From an uncultured Lachnospiraceae bacterium (GTDB taxonomy: Bacteria; Bacillota; Clostridia; Lachnospirales; Lachnospiraceae): DNA of 64,000 nucleotides. Positions within the stretch are counted from its first letter, which is position 1. Each line of letters starts with the position of its first letter. The stretch is taken from assembly GCA_910578115.1 (NCBI GenBank), contig CAJTPO010000011.1, forward strand, positions 1 to 64,000, in the 5' to 3' direction. Below, piece after piece: positions 33,127 through 42,236 of this stretch. The notes under the pieces are model-generated. The model had not been told where the DNA came from, did no database searches, and was given only the letters and a program-made list of their open reading frames with translations. A program made the translations under genes and the position numbers.

Positions 33127-34329
33127 ATGGACAAGCAGACACAGGATTCTCAAGAACAGGCAAATAACAGGAATCTGAAACATAACAATCAAACTGAATC
33201 TTCGAAGGAACATGCAGCAGGTGAGCAGAATGCTGAAGATCAATCGGCCGGGGCAGAGGATAAGACTGTGGAGAAGCGCAGACGGATCAGGAATCTTCCG
33301 CTGCTGATCGCAGAGATCTGTGTTTTGTTGATATCGGTGGGCATTATGTACGTGGTGGTAACTGCTACGGATGAGGTAGAACACAAAGATATCGACAGGG
33401 AACAGATCATTATTAATGAAGAAGTGAAAGAGACTCATAAGAAAGAGGAGAGACAGCAGATTTCGAAAGGATATCGCAATATTGCACTGTTCGGTGTAGA
33501 TGCCAGAGACGGACAGCTGGGCAGAGGCACCCGCAGCGACAGCATTATCATAGCGAGTATCAATCAGGATACGCAGGAAATCAAGCTGGTTTCTGTTTTC
33601 AGGGATACCTTCCTGAATTTGAGTAATGACACTTATAATAAATGTAATGCGGCATATGCACAGGGCGGCCCGGAACAGGCGATCAGTATGCTGAATACGA
33701 ATCTTGATCTGGATATTACGGATTATGTGACGGTCGGTTTTGGCGGTCTGATCGATTCCGTAGATGCGCTGGGCGGTATTGAGATGGAGATTACAGAAGT
33801 GGAAATTTCTCATCTGAATAACTATCAGCTGACAATGTCTGAGGAACTGGGCGTGGATTATATACCGGTGGAGCACAGCGGTAAGCAGCTTCTGAACGGG
33901 ATGCAGGCTACTGCCTATTGCAGGATACGGTATACGAAGGGTGATGATTTCAAGCGTGCCGAGCGTCAGAGAAATGTGTTGACGGCAATGATGGAGAAAG
34001 CGAAGAAAGCATCTGTCAGTTCTTTGACAGAGATGGTCAATGCTATTTTACCGGAAGTAGAGACGTCTTTGGGAGTGAATGAGATCATCAGTGTCCTGGG
34101 AAGCGTTAGCGGGTATAATGTGATAGCAAGTGATGGTTTTCCGTTCGAGGACAACCGGACAGGGGCAAATGTCGGCAGCAAGGGAAGCTGTGTCATTCCG
34201 GATGATCTGGAAGAAAATGTAGTGGAGCTGCACGCACTGCTCTATCCCGAAGCAGAATACCAGCCTTCAAGGCAGGTGCGCAATATCAGTGTGGAGATTG
34301 ATGCGTTGACATTAGAATACAGAAAATGA
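33127..34329 (+). CDS. LytR-CpsA-Psr (LCP) family wall-polymer transferase
   Basis: Membrane enzyme that attaches lipid-linked glycopolymers to peptidoglycan. The 400-residue protein has a long charged cytoplasmic start (1-55), one span (about 58-79) and an extracellular LCP domain from about residue 118. Key motifs are NIALFGVDARD, RGTRSDSIIIASI with the conserved Arg and Asp residues, VFRDTFL, and RIRYTKGDDFKRAERQRNV with conserved arginines. The N-terminal region is unusually rich in Gln, Asn and Glu. Two hairpins with T-runs follow the gene. Confidence 0.92.
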   Translation: MDKQTQDSQEQANNRNLKHNNQTESSKEHAAGEQNAEDQSAGAEDKTVEKRRRIRNLPLLIAEICVLLISVGIMYVVVTATDEVEHKDIDREQIIINEEVKETHKKEERQQISKGYRNIALFGVDARDGQLGRGTRSDSIIIASINQDTQEIKLVSVFRDTFLNLSNDTYNKCNAAYAQGGPEQAISMLNTNLDLDITDYVTVGFGGLIDSVDALGGIEMEITEVEISHLNNYQLTMSEELGVDYIPVEHSGKQLLNGMQATAYCRIRYTKGDDFKRAERQRNVLTAMMEKAKKASVSSLTEMVNAILPEVETSLGVNEIISVLGSVSGYNVIASDGFPFEDNRTGANVGSKGSCVIPDDLEENVVELHALLYPEAEYQPSRQVRNISVEIDALTLEYRK

Positions 34330-34365
34330 ATCTGTTTTTAACAGGAGGCTGTTCGGAGATGTTTA

Positions 34366-34432
34366 TGACAGTAGTCTGGATACATTCCGGCTGCTGTCAT
34401 TTTATATTTTACACCCTTTCGGGGGTGTTTTA
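34366..34432 (+). terminator. Tandem terminators after the LCP gene
   Basis: TGACAGTAG (34366-34374) pairs with CTGCTGTCA (34391-34399), with an inner stem, then TTTTATATTTT. A second hairpin ACACCC/GGGTGT (34411-34428) is followed by TTTTA. Confidence 0.8.
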
Positions 34433-34488
34433 CTGCGCAGGGCATTACGGAACTGCCTGTGAAAATTTATATCATTTGGGGGTTGAGG

Positions 34489-36261
34489 ATGAGAAGATTA
34501 CTCGTATACTTAAAAGACTATAAGAAAGAGACGATACTGGCGCCGCTTTTTAAGATGCTGGAAGCCACGTTTGAGCTGTTCGTACCGTTGGTGATGGCGG
34601 CAGTCATCGACCGGGGAATCGACAGCGGAAATGTGTCTTACGTGCTGCGTATGGGCGGCGTGCTGGTGCTGCTTGGCGTGGTCGGGCTGGCCTGTTCCAT
34701 CACAGCGCAGTATTTCTCGGCGAAAGCGGCGGTGGGTGTTTCCACGAAGCTGAAACATGCGCTTTTTGCCCATATCCAGGGACTGTCCTACACGGAGATC
34801 GACACGCTGGGGACGGCCACCATGATCACCCGGATGACTTCCGATGTAAATCAGGTGCAGAGTGGTGTGAATATGGTACTGCGTCTGTTTCTGCGCTCCC
34901 CCTTTATCGTGTTTGGGGCCATGGTGATGGCATTTACCATTGATGTGAAGGCGGCATTTATCTTCGTGGTGACGATCCCGGCGCTCTCCGTCGTGGTTTT
35001 CGGCATCATGATGTGGACGATGCCCCTGTTTAAAAAGGTACAGGCAGGGCTGGACAGTGTGCTGGGAGCCACCAGAGAGAACCTTACGGGCGCCAGAGTC
35101 ATTCGAGCCTTTAATAAGGAACAGGAAGAGATCGAGGCTTTTGAGCGGAAGAACAGCGCGCTGGCGCATATGCAGCTGTTTGTGGGTAAGATTTCCGCAC
35201 TGACCAATCCGGTTACATACATCATTATCAATGTGGCAACGATCGTACTTCTCTATACGGGAGCGGTGCGTGTGGATGAGGGAACCATTACCCAGGGACA
35301 GGTGGTGGCGCTGGTGAACTATATGTCCCAGATTCTGATCGAGCTGGTGAAGCTGGCGAATCTGATCATTACGATCACCAAGGCGCTGGCCTGCGCGAAC
35401 CGGATTCAGAGCGTTTTCGAGATAGAATCCAGCATGACATGGGAGCAGAAGGTGTGTGCGGCCGGTTCTGAAGGGCATGGAACAGGCGAAGCGGCCGGCC
35501 CCGGAGGACGGACAGGGCAGAATGCGGAGGACGAGGTGGTGTTTGACCATGTCTGTCTGGCCTATGCAGGAGCCGGTGCGGAATCGCTGTCGGGCATTGA
35601 TTTTCATGTCAAAAAGGGACAGACGGTGGGAATTATCGGCGGTACGGGTTCCGGCAAGACTTCCCTGGTCAATATGATACCGCGTTTTTACGATGCGACG
35701 AAGGGGCATGTCAGGATCAAGGGAAAAGATGTGCGGGAATACGGAATGGAAGAGCTGCGGGAGATGATCGGCATCGTACCGCAGAAGGCGGTGCTCTTCC
35801 AGGGAACGATCAGAGAGAATATGCAGTGGGGTAAGAACGACGCGACGGACGCGGAAATCTGGCAGGCCATCGAGACGGCCCAGGCGAAAGAGTTCGTAGA
35901 GCAGAAGGATGGAAAGCTGGAGGCGGCCGTGGCTCAGAGCGGAAGAAACCTTTCCGGCGGTCAGCGTCAGCGTCTGACCATAGCCCGTGCCCTGGTGGGG
36001 AAGCCGGAGATCCTGATCCTGGACGACAGTGCATCGGCGCTTGACTATGCTACGGATGCGGCACTCAGACAGGCGATCCGGAATATGGAAGGCGATATGA
36101 CGGTATTTATCGTCTCTCAGAGGGCTTCTTCCATCCAGCATGCCGACCAGATCATCGTGCTGGACGATGGGGAGATGGCGGATATCGGGACACATGATGA
36201 GCTGCTTAAGCGGTGTGAGGTATATCAGGAGATTTATTATTCACAGTACCCTGCGTCATGA
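34489..36261 (+). CDS. Heterodimeric ABC exporter subunit with degenerate ATP site
   Basis: Half-transporter of 590 residues: six-span exporter domain, then an ATPase domain from about residue 350. Walker A GGTGSGKTS and the signature LSGGQRQR are intact. Walker B reads LILDDSAS, with Asp in place of the catalytic Glu, and the switch reads VSQRAS, with Gln in place of His. These changes mark the degenerate half of exporters such as BmrCD and TM287/288. A Gly/Glu-rich linker joins the domains. I chose ATG 34489; a GTG at 34459 would add 10 residues without a ribosome site. It pairs with the next gene. The substrate could be a drug or a lipid. Confidence 0.9.
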   Translation: MRRLLVYLKDYKKETILAPLFKMLEATFELFVPLVMAAVIDRGIDSGNVSYVLRMGGVLVLLGVVGLACSITAQYFSAKAAVGVSTKLKHALFAHIQGLSYTEIDTLGTATMITRMTSDVNQVQSGVNMVLRLFLRSPFIVFGAMVMAFTIDVKAAFIFVVTIPALSVVVFGIMMWTMPLFKKVQAGLDSVLGATRENLTGARVIRAFNKEQEEIEAFERKNSALAHMQLFVGKISALTNPVTYIIINVATIVLLYTGAVRVDEGTITQGQVVALVNYMSQILIELVKLANLIITITKALACANRIQSVFEIESSMTWEQKVCAAGSEGHGTGEAAGPGGRTGQNAEDEVVFDHVCLAYAGAGAESLSGIDFHVKKGQTVGIIGGTGSGKTSLVNMIPRFYDATKGHVRIKGKDVREYGMEELREMIGIVPQKAVLFQGTIRENMQWGKNDATDAEIWQAIETAQAKEFVEQKDGKLEAAVAQSGRNLSGGQRQRLTIARALVGKPEILILDDSASALDYATDAALRQAIRNMEGDMTVFIVSQRASSIQHADQIIVLDDGEMADIGTHDELLKRCEVYQEIYYSQYPAS

Positions 36262-36363
36262 ACAGATGGTAAGGGTGCAAAGAACGTGGATCAGGTATTT
36301 TAAAACAGGTTCAGGGACTGGAAAGGTTCCGTAAAGAAAAGATGAAACGAGTGGAGGCTGGAG

Positions 36364-38130
36364 ATGGCAAAATCAGGAAATGACAGCAGGCAGAAAGGAA
36401 CGCTGGGTAAGGTGCTTCGATATATCAGGAAATACTGGGTATATCTGGCGTTATCAATCGTTATGGCAGCGGTTACCGTGACGTTGACCTTGTATCTTCC
36501 GATTCTGACAGGACGGGTGATCGATCTGATCGTCAAAGAAGGATGGGTGGATTTCGACGGTGTATTTGCCATTTTAAAACAGATGGCGGTGGTGATCGGG
36601 ATCACGGCGGCGGCGCAGTGGGTGATGAACATCTGCAACAATAAGATGACTTACCGTATTGTGCAGGATATCCGGGACGAGGCGTTTAAGCGCATAGAGA
36701 TTCTGCCGCTGAAATATATTGACGAACATTCCTACGGGGAAGTGGTGAGCAGGGTGATCGCGGATGTGGACCAGTTTGCGGACGGTCTGCTGATGGGATT
36801 TACACAGTTTTTTACCGGGGTCATCACAATTTTAGGTACATTGGGCTTTATGCTCAGTGTCAATGTGGGTATCACGGGCGTGGTAGTATTGATTACGCCG
36901 CTATCCTTCCTGGTGGCGGCTTTTATCGCCAGGAAGACCTTTGTGATGTTCCGGGCACAGTCGGAGACGAGAGGAGAACAGACGGCGCTGATCGAGGAGA
37001 TGATCGGCAATCAGAAGGTGGTGCAGGCTTTTTCCCATGAAGATGAAGCGTTGGAGGAGTTTGACGAGATCAATGGCAGGCTGGAGAAATGTTCTTTAAA
37101 GGCGATCTTCTATTCGTCCATCACCAATCCCTCCACCAGGTTCGTCAACAATCTGGTGTATGCGGGTGTGGCGGTGACAGGAGCGGTATTTGCCATCCGC
37201 GGGGGCATCAGTGTCGGCCAGCTGTCATGTTTCTTAAGTTATGCCAACCAGTACACGAAGCCTTTTAATGAGATTTCGGGAGTGGTAACGGAGCTGCAGA
37301 ATGCCCTTGCCTGTGCGGCCAGGATCTTTGCGTTGATTGAGGAAGAACCGCAGATACCGGACAGCGAAAGCGCAATCTGTCTTGGTGACGTGGAGGGCAG
37401 GATTGATCTGGAGCATGTGGATTTCTCCTATGTACCGGATAAGAAGCTGATCACGGACTTCAACCTTTCGGTGAGGCCGGGCCAGCGTGTGGCTATCGTG
37501 GGTCCGACGGGCTGCGGGAAGACCACGGTTATCAATCTGCTGATGCGTTTCTATGATGTGAATTCCGGAAGCATACAGGTGGAAGGGCATGATATCCGGG
37601 ACGTGACCAGAAAGAGCCTGCGGGCCAACTATGGCATGGTGCTGCAGGAGACCTGGCTAAAAGGCGGAACCGTAAGGGATAATATTGTGATGGGTAAGCC
37701 TGAGGCGACAGAGGAGGAGATCATTGCCGCGGCAAAAGCGTCTCATGCCCACAGCTTTATCAAGAGGCTGCCGGATGGATACGATACGATCATTACGGAA
37801 GACGGCGGTAATCTTTCTCAGGGACAGAAGCAGCTTCTGTGCATCACGAGAGTCATGCTGTGTCTGCCGCCCATGCTGATCCTGGATGAAGCCACGTCTT
37901 CCATCGATACGAGAACGGAGATCAGGATCCAGAAGGCCTTCGCGGCGATGATGGAAGGAAGAACCAGTTTCATCGTAGCCCACAGACTGTCTACGATCAG
38001 AGAGGCAGACGTGATCCTGGTCATGAAAGACGGCAATATCATCGAGCAGGGTAATCACGAGACATTGTTGAAACAGAACGGATTCTATGCCACACTGTAT
38101 AACAGTCAGTTTGTGGGATACAGCGCATAG
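36364..38130 (+). CDS. Heterodimeric ABC exporter subunit with active ATP site
   Basis: The 588-residue partner half-transporter. Six spans are followed by an ATPase with Walker A GPTGCGKTT, Walker B MLILDEATSS with the catalytic Glu, and the His switch FIVAHRLST. The signature is altered to LSQGQKQ, as is usual in the active partner of asymmetric exporters of this type. Together with the previous gene it should give one ordinary and one weak ATP site. A GGAGGCTGGAG site precedes the ATG, and 102 bp separate the genes. It ends two bases before the convergent lipoprotein gene. Confidence 0.92.
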   Translation: MAKSGNDSRQKGTLGKVLRYIRKYWVYLALSIVMAAVTVTLTLYLPILTGRVIDLIVKEGWVDFDGVFAILKQMAVVIGITAAAQWVMNICNNKMTYRIVQDIRDEAFKRIEILPLKYIDEHSYGEVVSRVIADVDQFADGLLMGFTQFFTGVITILGTLGFMLSVNVGITGVVVLITPLSFLVAAFIARKTFVMFRAQSETRGEQTALIEEMIGNQKVVQAFSHEDEALEEFDEINGRLEKCSLKAIFYSSITNPSTRFVNNLVYAGVAVTGAVFAIRGGISVGQLSCFLSYANQYTKPFNEISGVVTELQNALACAARIFALIEEEPQIPDSESAICLGDVEGRIDLEHVDFSYVPDKKLITDFNLSVRPGQRVAIVGPTGCGKTTVINLLMRFYDVNSGSIQVEGHDIRDVTRKSLRANYGMVLQETWLKGGTVRDNIVMGKPEATEEEIIAAAKASHAHSFIKRLPDGYDTIITEDGGNLSQGQKQLLCITRVMLCLPPMLILDEATSSIDTRTEIRIQKAFAAMMEGRTSFIVAHRLSTIREADVILVMKDGNIIEQGNHETLLKQNGFYATLYNSQFVGYSA

Positions 38131-38132
38131 AA

Positions 38133-38627
38133 TTAATTATTATAGGCGGCGTCCTCATTGTAATCCATGTATTCGGAACGGATATCAGTGATGACGCCGT
38201 TTTCCCATGTAAAGAGCAGATAACTGTAGATCACGGAATGGGCCTGTAAGAAAGCGTCTGAATTCAGGGTGGTGGTCAGGTCCTCTTTCTGAATCTCGTT
38301 TTCCCTGCAGAAAAGATCCAGATCTGTGGGGGTCCCATCGATGAAAAAGGTGGGCAGCAGGAGCGTGACCGCAGAATCGAAAGGGATCTTGTCGACGGCA
38401 AGAGCCTGATACTCTTCACCCTCAACAGAGGTGAAGATCTTAAAGTCACCGTAGGCGGCGAGAAAAGTTTCTGCATTGTCCCCGATGGATACATCCCTGC
38501 TTGTCATGTTGGTAGCCGGATCCAGTTCATAGTCGGCGGCTCCAAGGAGCGGCGTGCTCTCGCCGCAGGCCGTCAACAGTCCCAGCGCCAGGCCGAGGGA
38601 AGTCAGTAGTGAGATCAGTTTCTTCAT
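38133..38627 (-). CDS. Small lipoprotein of unknown function
   Basis: A 164-residue lipoprotein with signal MKKLISLLTSLGLALGLLTA and lipobox Cys21. The mature part is acidic, with no recognised domain; a stretch VSIGDNAETFLAAYGDFKIF and a repeated-strand pattern follow. I used ATG 38627 because the signal peptide starts there; the frame extends upstream over the tRNA terminator and must not be used. The ribosome site is weak. It lies behind the tRNA-Trp terminator and has no obvious promoter of its own. Confidence 0.7.
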   Translation of the reverse strand: MKKLISLLTSLGLALGLLTACGESTPLLGAADYELDPATNMTSRDVSIGDNAETFLAAYGDFKIFTSVEGEEYQALAVDKIPFDSAVTLLLPTFFIDGTPTDLDLFCRENEIQKEDLTTTLNSDAFLQAHSVIYSYLLFTWENGVITDIRSEYMDYNEDAAYNN

Positions 38628-38666
38628 GAGGTAAAGGTTTCCTTTCGTATTTAATACCATAAAAAA

Positions 38667-38686
38667 AGTTTGCCCGACGGCAAACT
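38667..38686 (-). terminator. Terminator of the tRNA-Trp transcript
   Basis: AGTTTGCC (38667-38674) and GGCAAACT (38679-38686) form a perfect 8-bp stem with a 4-base loop. On the minus strand seven T follow (38660s). Confidence 0.85.
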
Positions 38687-38699
38687 CTGCAAAAAATAA

Positions 38700-38770
38700 C
38701 AGGGGCAGTAGGAATCGAACCCACATCGATGGTTTTGGAGACCACTGTTCTACCTTTGAACTATGCCCCT
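38700..38770 (-). tRNA. tRNA-Trp (anticodon CCA)
   Basis: The minus-strand 71-nt cloverleaf has a perfect 7-bp acceptor stem (AGGGGCA/TGCCCCT), the D arm GTTC..GAAC, anticodon loop CTCCAAA with anticodon CCA, the T-arm GTGGG/CCTAC with TTCGATT, and discriminator G. The CCA end is not encoded. A terminator follows directly and a strong promoter lies upstream, so it is a single-gene transcript. Confidence 0.95.
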
Positions 38771-38808
38771 ATGAATTGCGGTCATGCTTTCTTAAACCGC
38801 CGAATTGT

Positions 38809-38837
38809 ATTATAGCACAGGTGAGCAGGAGATGCAA
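38809..38837 (-). promoter_or_regulatory. tRNA-Trp promoter
   Basis: Minus-strand TTGCAT (38832-38837), a 17-bp spacer and a perfect TATAAT (38809-38814), about 40 bp before the mature tRNA. Confidence 0.8.
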
Positions 38838-39019
38838 GATGTTTTTGCGACGAATTATCTTGTAAAAAGGGATTATTTGTTACATTGCAGTCACCTTTTG
38901 CAGGGCAGATGCGTGTTCTATATAACAGGACGAAATGGAAAACCGGTCCTGTAAAGCGCGCTGAGTAAAAGAGGTTTACATAAAGTAATATGAGAGGAAG
39001 TACAGGAGGTGGCAGGCAG

Positions 39020-39496
39020 TTGGGTGTGGAAAAAGTGGTGATGGAATACGGCGATATGCTTTTCAGGGTGTGTATGGTTCTGCTGTGCAATGAGCAGGAT
39101 GCACAGGATGCGGTGCAGGATACGTTCTGCAGTTATATGGAGCGCGCGGCGGGATTTCGGAACAGAGAGCATGAGAAGGCATGGTTGATCCGGGTGGCGA
39201 CCAACAGATGCCTGGATGTGCACAGGGGCAGAAACAGGCATCCCACGGTGCAGTGGGAAGATGTGGACAGGTATTGTGAGTTTCCGGAGCAGAGCGAAGT
39301 TCTGGCAGAGCTGATGAATCTGCCGGAACAGTTGAAGACGGTGATCTATCTGCACTATATAGAGGGATATAAGGCGGCGGAGATCGCCGGGATGCTGGGC
39401 ATTACCCTGAATGCGGTGAAGAAGCGGCTGCAGCGGGGCAGGGAGAAGTTGAAACTGTTGCTTGGCGGGGAACATGCACTGTCACCGCATGCATAG
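39020..39496 (+). CDS. ECF-type sigma factor
   Basis: Alternative sigma factor of about 158 residues. Region 2 reads DAQDAVQDTFCSYM and AWLIRVATNRCLDVHR. Region 4 is a helix-turn-helix, LPEQLKTVIYLHYIEGYKAAEIAGMLGITLNAVKKRLQRGREKLK. I prefer TTG 39020, which is 10 nt after AGGAGG, to ATG 38990, which lies upstream of that ribosome site; the choice is not certain. The next gene encodes a one-span membrane protein, probably its anti-sigma factor. Its target promoters are unknown. Confidence 0.88.
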   Translation: MGVEKVVMEYGDMLFRVCMVLLCNEQDAQDAVQDTFCSYMERAAGFRNREHEKAWLIRVATNRCLDVHRGRNRHPTVQWEDVDRYCEFPEQSEVLAELMNLPEQLKTVIYLHYIEGYKAAEIAGMLGITLNAVKKRLQRGREKLKLLLGGEHALSPHA

Positions 39497-39695
39497 GCCA
39501 ACAGGTACAGAGCCGGTCAAGCAGAGGTATTTGATGCAGTGCGGGAAGAACCCTGAAAGCAGGGGCTGTTTTAGGGCGAAGTAACAGGGATATAAGTCAG
39601 TATGATGTGATGGAAAGTGATAATGAGATCAGACCGGGTGTGACAGTGGCGGCGGGAGCCGGATGGTCAACGGTTTCAGGAAGGAGCGGGAATAC

Positions 39696-40985
39696 ATGGG
39701 AGCTGAGGAGTTAAGAGATGCAGTCGGAGGTATCTGTATGACGGAAGAGATGAAAAAGGCAGTGATCAACAATGTCAGGAAAAGGACAGAAGCGTCCGGA
39801 GGAATACAGGAGAAACAGAAAATACAGAAAATGCAGAAGAACAAGAAGGGCAAGACTGTGAGATCCGGGAAGAAACAGACCGGGAGGCTGGAAAAGGCCG
39901 GGAGCGGATGGAAACATCTGGCAGCGGCGGCGGTCCTGCTTCTGGTGGTCGGTGTAGCAGCAGTTCCGGTGCGTGCTTTTGTCAATTCTCTTGTGCGGGA
40001 ACGGATGGAGGAGATGCCGCAGGAGGAAAAGAGAGCCTATGTGGAGACGGTAGAAGAGGCGGCGGTGGAGGCAGACGGATTTTCCAGGGCCTACACGGAA
40101 CAGGAAAAGGCCAGATATCAGGAGCTGGCGCAGAAGTATCAGGAAGGCGTTTTCCCGGAGAGTGCGCTTCCGCAGGTAAAGAGTGAAGAGGAGGCGGCCG
40201 GTTACGAGTTCTGTTATCTGGTGCCTGCGGCGACTTTTTGCCTGCCGGAGCGGGAACTGACAGATGAAGAGCTGTTGGAGATCATAGATTTCACTGTAAA
40301 AAGGGACTATGCTTACACGGAGGCATACGAACAGGAACATGCGGAGGAGATTGAGGCAAAGGAGGCGAAAGAGCAGGAGGCGATAGCCGGGAATGTGGAA
40401 AGCGGCGGCATCACCGAACAGCAGGCAATCGAGATTGCCAGGGAGAAATTAGCGGATATCTTCGGGATGACGGGAGACGGTTATGAACAGAATTCCTATT
40501 ATAATGAGCCGGAAGAGGGCCGCCGGGCGGGACGGGCGGACTATTGTGTAAACTGGACGAACTATATCAGTCATAAATATTATTATTTCAATATTGACGC
40601 ACAGGACGGGCATTTGATATCGGCAACGTATTCCGGTGAGGATGTGCACAGGGAAGCGCGTATCCTGACAACGGAGGAAGCGCAGGAGCGGATTCCGCAG
40701 CTGCAGATTGCAGCAGCGGAGGTGATGGACTCTAAGGTGGGAGTGCCTTATGATAAAGTCTATGTCTACTATCTGTGCTATGAAGACGGATCGGCCGGCA
40801 GTCATGGGAGATTTTATTTTGCCGGATCGGACGGGAGCGCTTACGGGATCGGCCTTACGTGGGACGGCCTGTTATTCGAAATTGAAGAGCAGGATATCTC
40901 CGGATTACAGGACGGTATGGAGCGGGAGTTGTGGAACGGAGAAGTGTATGAAAAGGCAACGGTGGTGTTTCAGGAGATGCCCTGA
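39696..40985 (+). CDS. Putative membrane anti-sigma/sensor protein
   Basis: A 429-residue single-span protein. About 80 cytoplasmic residues (MTEEMKKAVINNV then a basic Lys/Gln-rich stretch) precede a span WKHLAAAAVLLLVVGVAAVP. A large extracellular part follows. It contains a Glu-rich helical section and, near residue 250, a PepSY-like unit (ITEQQAIEIAREKLADIFG, then YYYFNIDAQDGHLISATY). Its place behind the sigma gene, and its layout of short cytoplasmic part, span and sensor, fit an anti-sigma factor. It has no zinc-binding HxxxCxxC motif. ATG 39696 follows AAGGAG; ATG 39663 is the alternative. Confidence 0.65.
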   Translation: MGAEELRDAVGGICMTEEMKKAVINNVRKRTEASGGIQEKQKIQKMQKNKKGKTVRSGKKQTGRLEKAGSGWKHLAAAAVLLLVVGVAAVPVRAFVNSLVRERMEEMPQEEKRAYVETVEEAAVEADGFSRAYTEQEKARYQELAQKYQEGVFPESALPQVKSEEEAAGYEFCYLVPAATFCLPERELTDEELLEIIDFTVKRDYAYTEAYEQEHAEEIEAKEAKEQEAIAGNVESGGITEQQAIEIAREKLADIFGMTGDGYEQNSYYNEPEEGRRAGRADYCVNWTNYISHKYYYFNIDAQDGHLISATYSGEDVHREARILTTEEAQERIPQLQIAAAEVMDSKVGVPYDKVYVYYLCYEDGSAGSHGRFYFAGSDGSAYGIGLTWDGLLFEIEEQDISGLQDGMERELWNGEVYEKATVVFQEMP

Positions 40986-40999
40986 TAACAGGCATCTCC
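40973..40999. terminator. Hairpin between convergent genes
   Basis: GGAGATGCC (40973-40981) and GGCATCTCC (40991-40999) are perfect 9-bp arms around the stop region of the anti-sigma gene. No T-run follows on either strand, so its terminator function is uncertain. Confidence 0.45.
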
Positions 41000-41010
41000 C
41001 CACCTCTAAG

Positions 41011-42234
41011 TCAGATTTTAGAGAGCCGTCTGTAGCGCCGGCAGGCATTTATGGTACAAAACAGAAGTACCATCAGGGCGATTCCAAGCGTGGTATAGAC
41101 GGCCGTCATGCCGCTGCCGGTATTCAGTGTGCCGAAACGTATCAGTGCGATTTCTATCAGGACGTCCCGGGCAACCAGAAGATAGACCGGAGAGGAATAG
41201 AGCAGGCAGTTTAACAGGAAGAAAAACCACGCGCACAGGGTCAGGAAACCGGGATGCAGTGTCTGTCCCCTGACGGAAAGGAGCGTTAACAGCGCCAGCA
41301 GGGTCTGCAGCAGCGCAAACCCCAGAAAGGGCAGCGTGTAAAAAATACCTGCGGCCACGATGGTGTGGAAAGGACTGCGACAGTGGGCGGAAATACAGAT
41401 CGTGATGGCGCACAGCTCCAGTATGGCCAGCAGGCTGACAAGAAGCAGCTGTGCCAGATAGACGCCGACAGGCTGCATCATAAGCGGGAGGGGAAAGAAG
41501 CCCCATTGTACGATCAGGCTGGCGATGCAGCCCAGGCCGTCGATTCCAAACGTGGTAATGTGAAGCAGCAGACCGAAGCAGACTGACACGAACCAGATGC
41601 CGGCCGACACGCTGAAAGCTGCGGCGGTCTTGGCCAGCGTGCCGAAGGCCGGCCCTTCTCTGGTGGTGAACAGCAGGGGTTTCATGCCGGTCTGTTCTTC
41701 TTCCGAGAAAACAACGGAGACGACGTAGAGGACCAGCATACTGGCGCCCAGCATCAATATGCCAAGTGTGTCCGGAAAGAGACTCCACCCGATGTAGTAC
41801 TCCAGGCGAAGCGCCATGCCGGCTGCTTCGTGATACCGGCCCAGTTCGGTTTCACGAAGCGGGATGGTTTTTGTGGCGGGCCTGTAATCATCCTGGCCGT
41901 TGTTATAGCCGTCAGAAGCATACTTCATGATGAAATGATTGAGGAAATTGTCTTTCTGCCGGCTGTAGCCGTCCGGCGCTCCCTGCGGAAAGCCGTATTT
42001 CTCGATGATGCGCTCTGCCTTTTCATCGGTCAGCACACCTTTGAATTCTTCCGTGATCTGGCGGTTCATCTGGATGGCGCGCAATCCCGTGTAGGTAGTG
42101 CCGTTGACGACGCAGTATGAATGCTGCAGCTCCTGACAGAAGAACAGCAGGCCGATCAGCAGGACGAAAAGAAAGCCTGCCAGAAAAGATTTCCGGTGAC
42201 ACAGTTTGTAGAGTTCCATTTTATACAGACGCAT
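41011..42234 (-). CDS. ABC-2 type transporter permease
   Basis: A 407-residue membrane protein with about six spans, the membrane part of an ABC transporter with the ATPase gene just upstream. It starts MRLYKMELYKLCHRKSFLAG, a usual ABC-2 N-terminus, with a large extracellular loop (about residues 40-180) between span 1 and span 2. ATG 42234 follows GGAGGAG and is only 2 bases after the ATPase stop; a frame extending 65 codons further overlaps that gene and is not real. The substrate is unknown; lantibiotic-immunity and peptide transporters have this layout. Confidence 0.82.
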   Translation of the reverse strand: MRLYKMELYKLCHRKSFLAGFLFVLLIGLLFFCQELQHSYCVVNGTTYTGLRAIQMNRQITEEFKGVLTDEKAERIIEKYGFPQGAPDGYSRQKDNFLNHFIMKYASDGYNNGQDDYRPATKTIPLRETELGRYHEAAGMALRLEYYIGWSLFPDTLGILMLGASMLVLYVVSVVFSEEEQTGMKPLLFTTREGPAFGTLAKTAAAFSVSAGIWFVSVCFGLLLHITTFGIDGLGCIASLIVQWGFFPLPLMMQPVGVYLAQLLLVSLLAILELCAITICISAHCRSPFHTIVAAGIFYTLPFLGFALLQTLLALLTLLSVRGQTLHPGFLTLCAWFFFLLNCLLYSSPVYLLVARDVLIEIALIRFGTLNTGSGMTAVYTTLGIALMVLLFCTINACRRYRRLSKI

Positions 42235-42236
42235 GG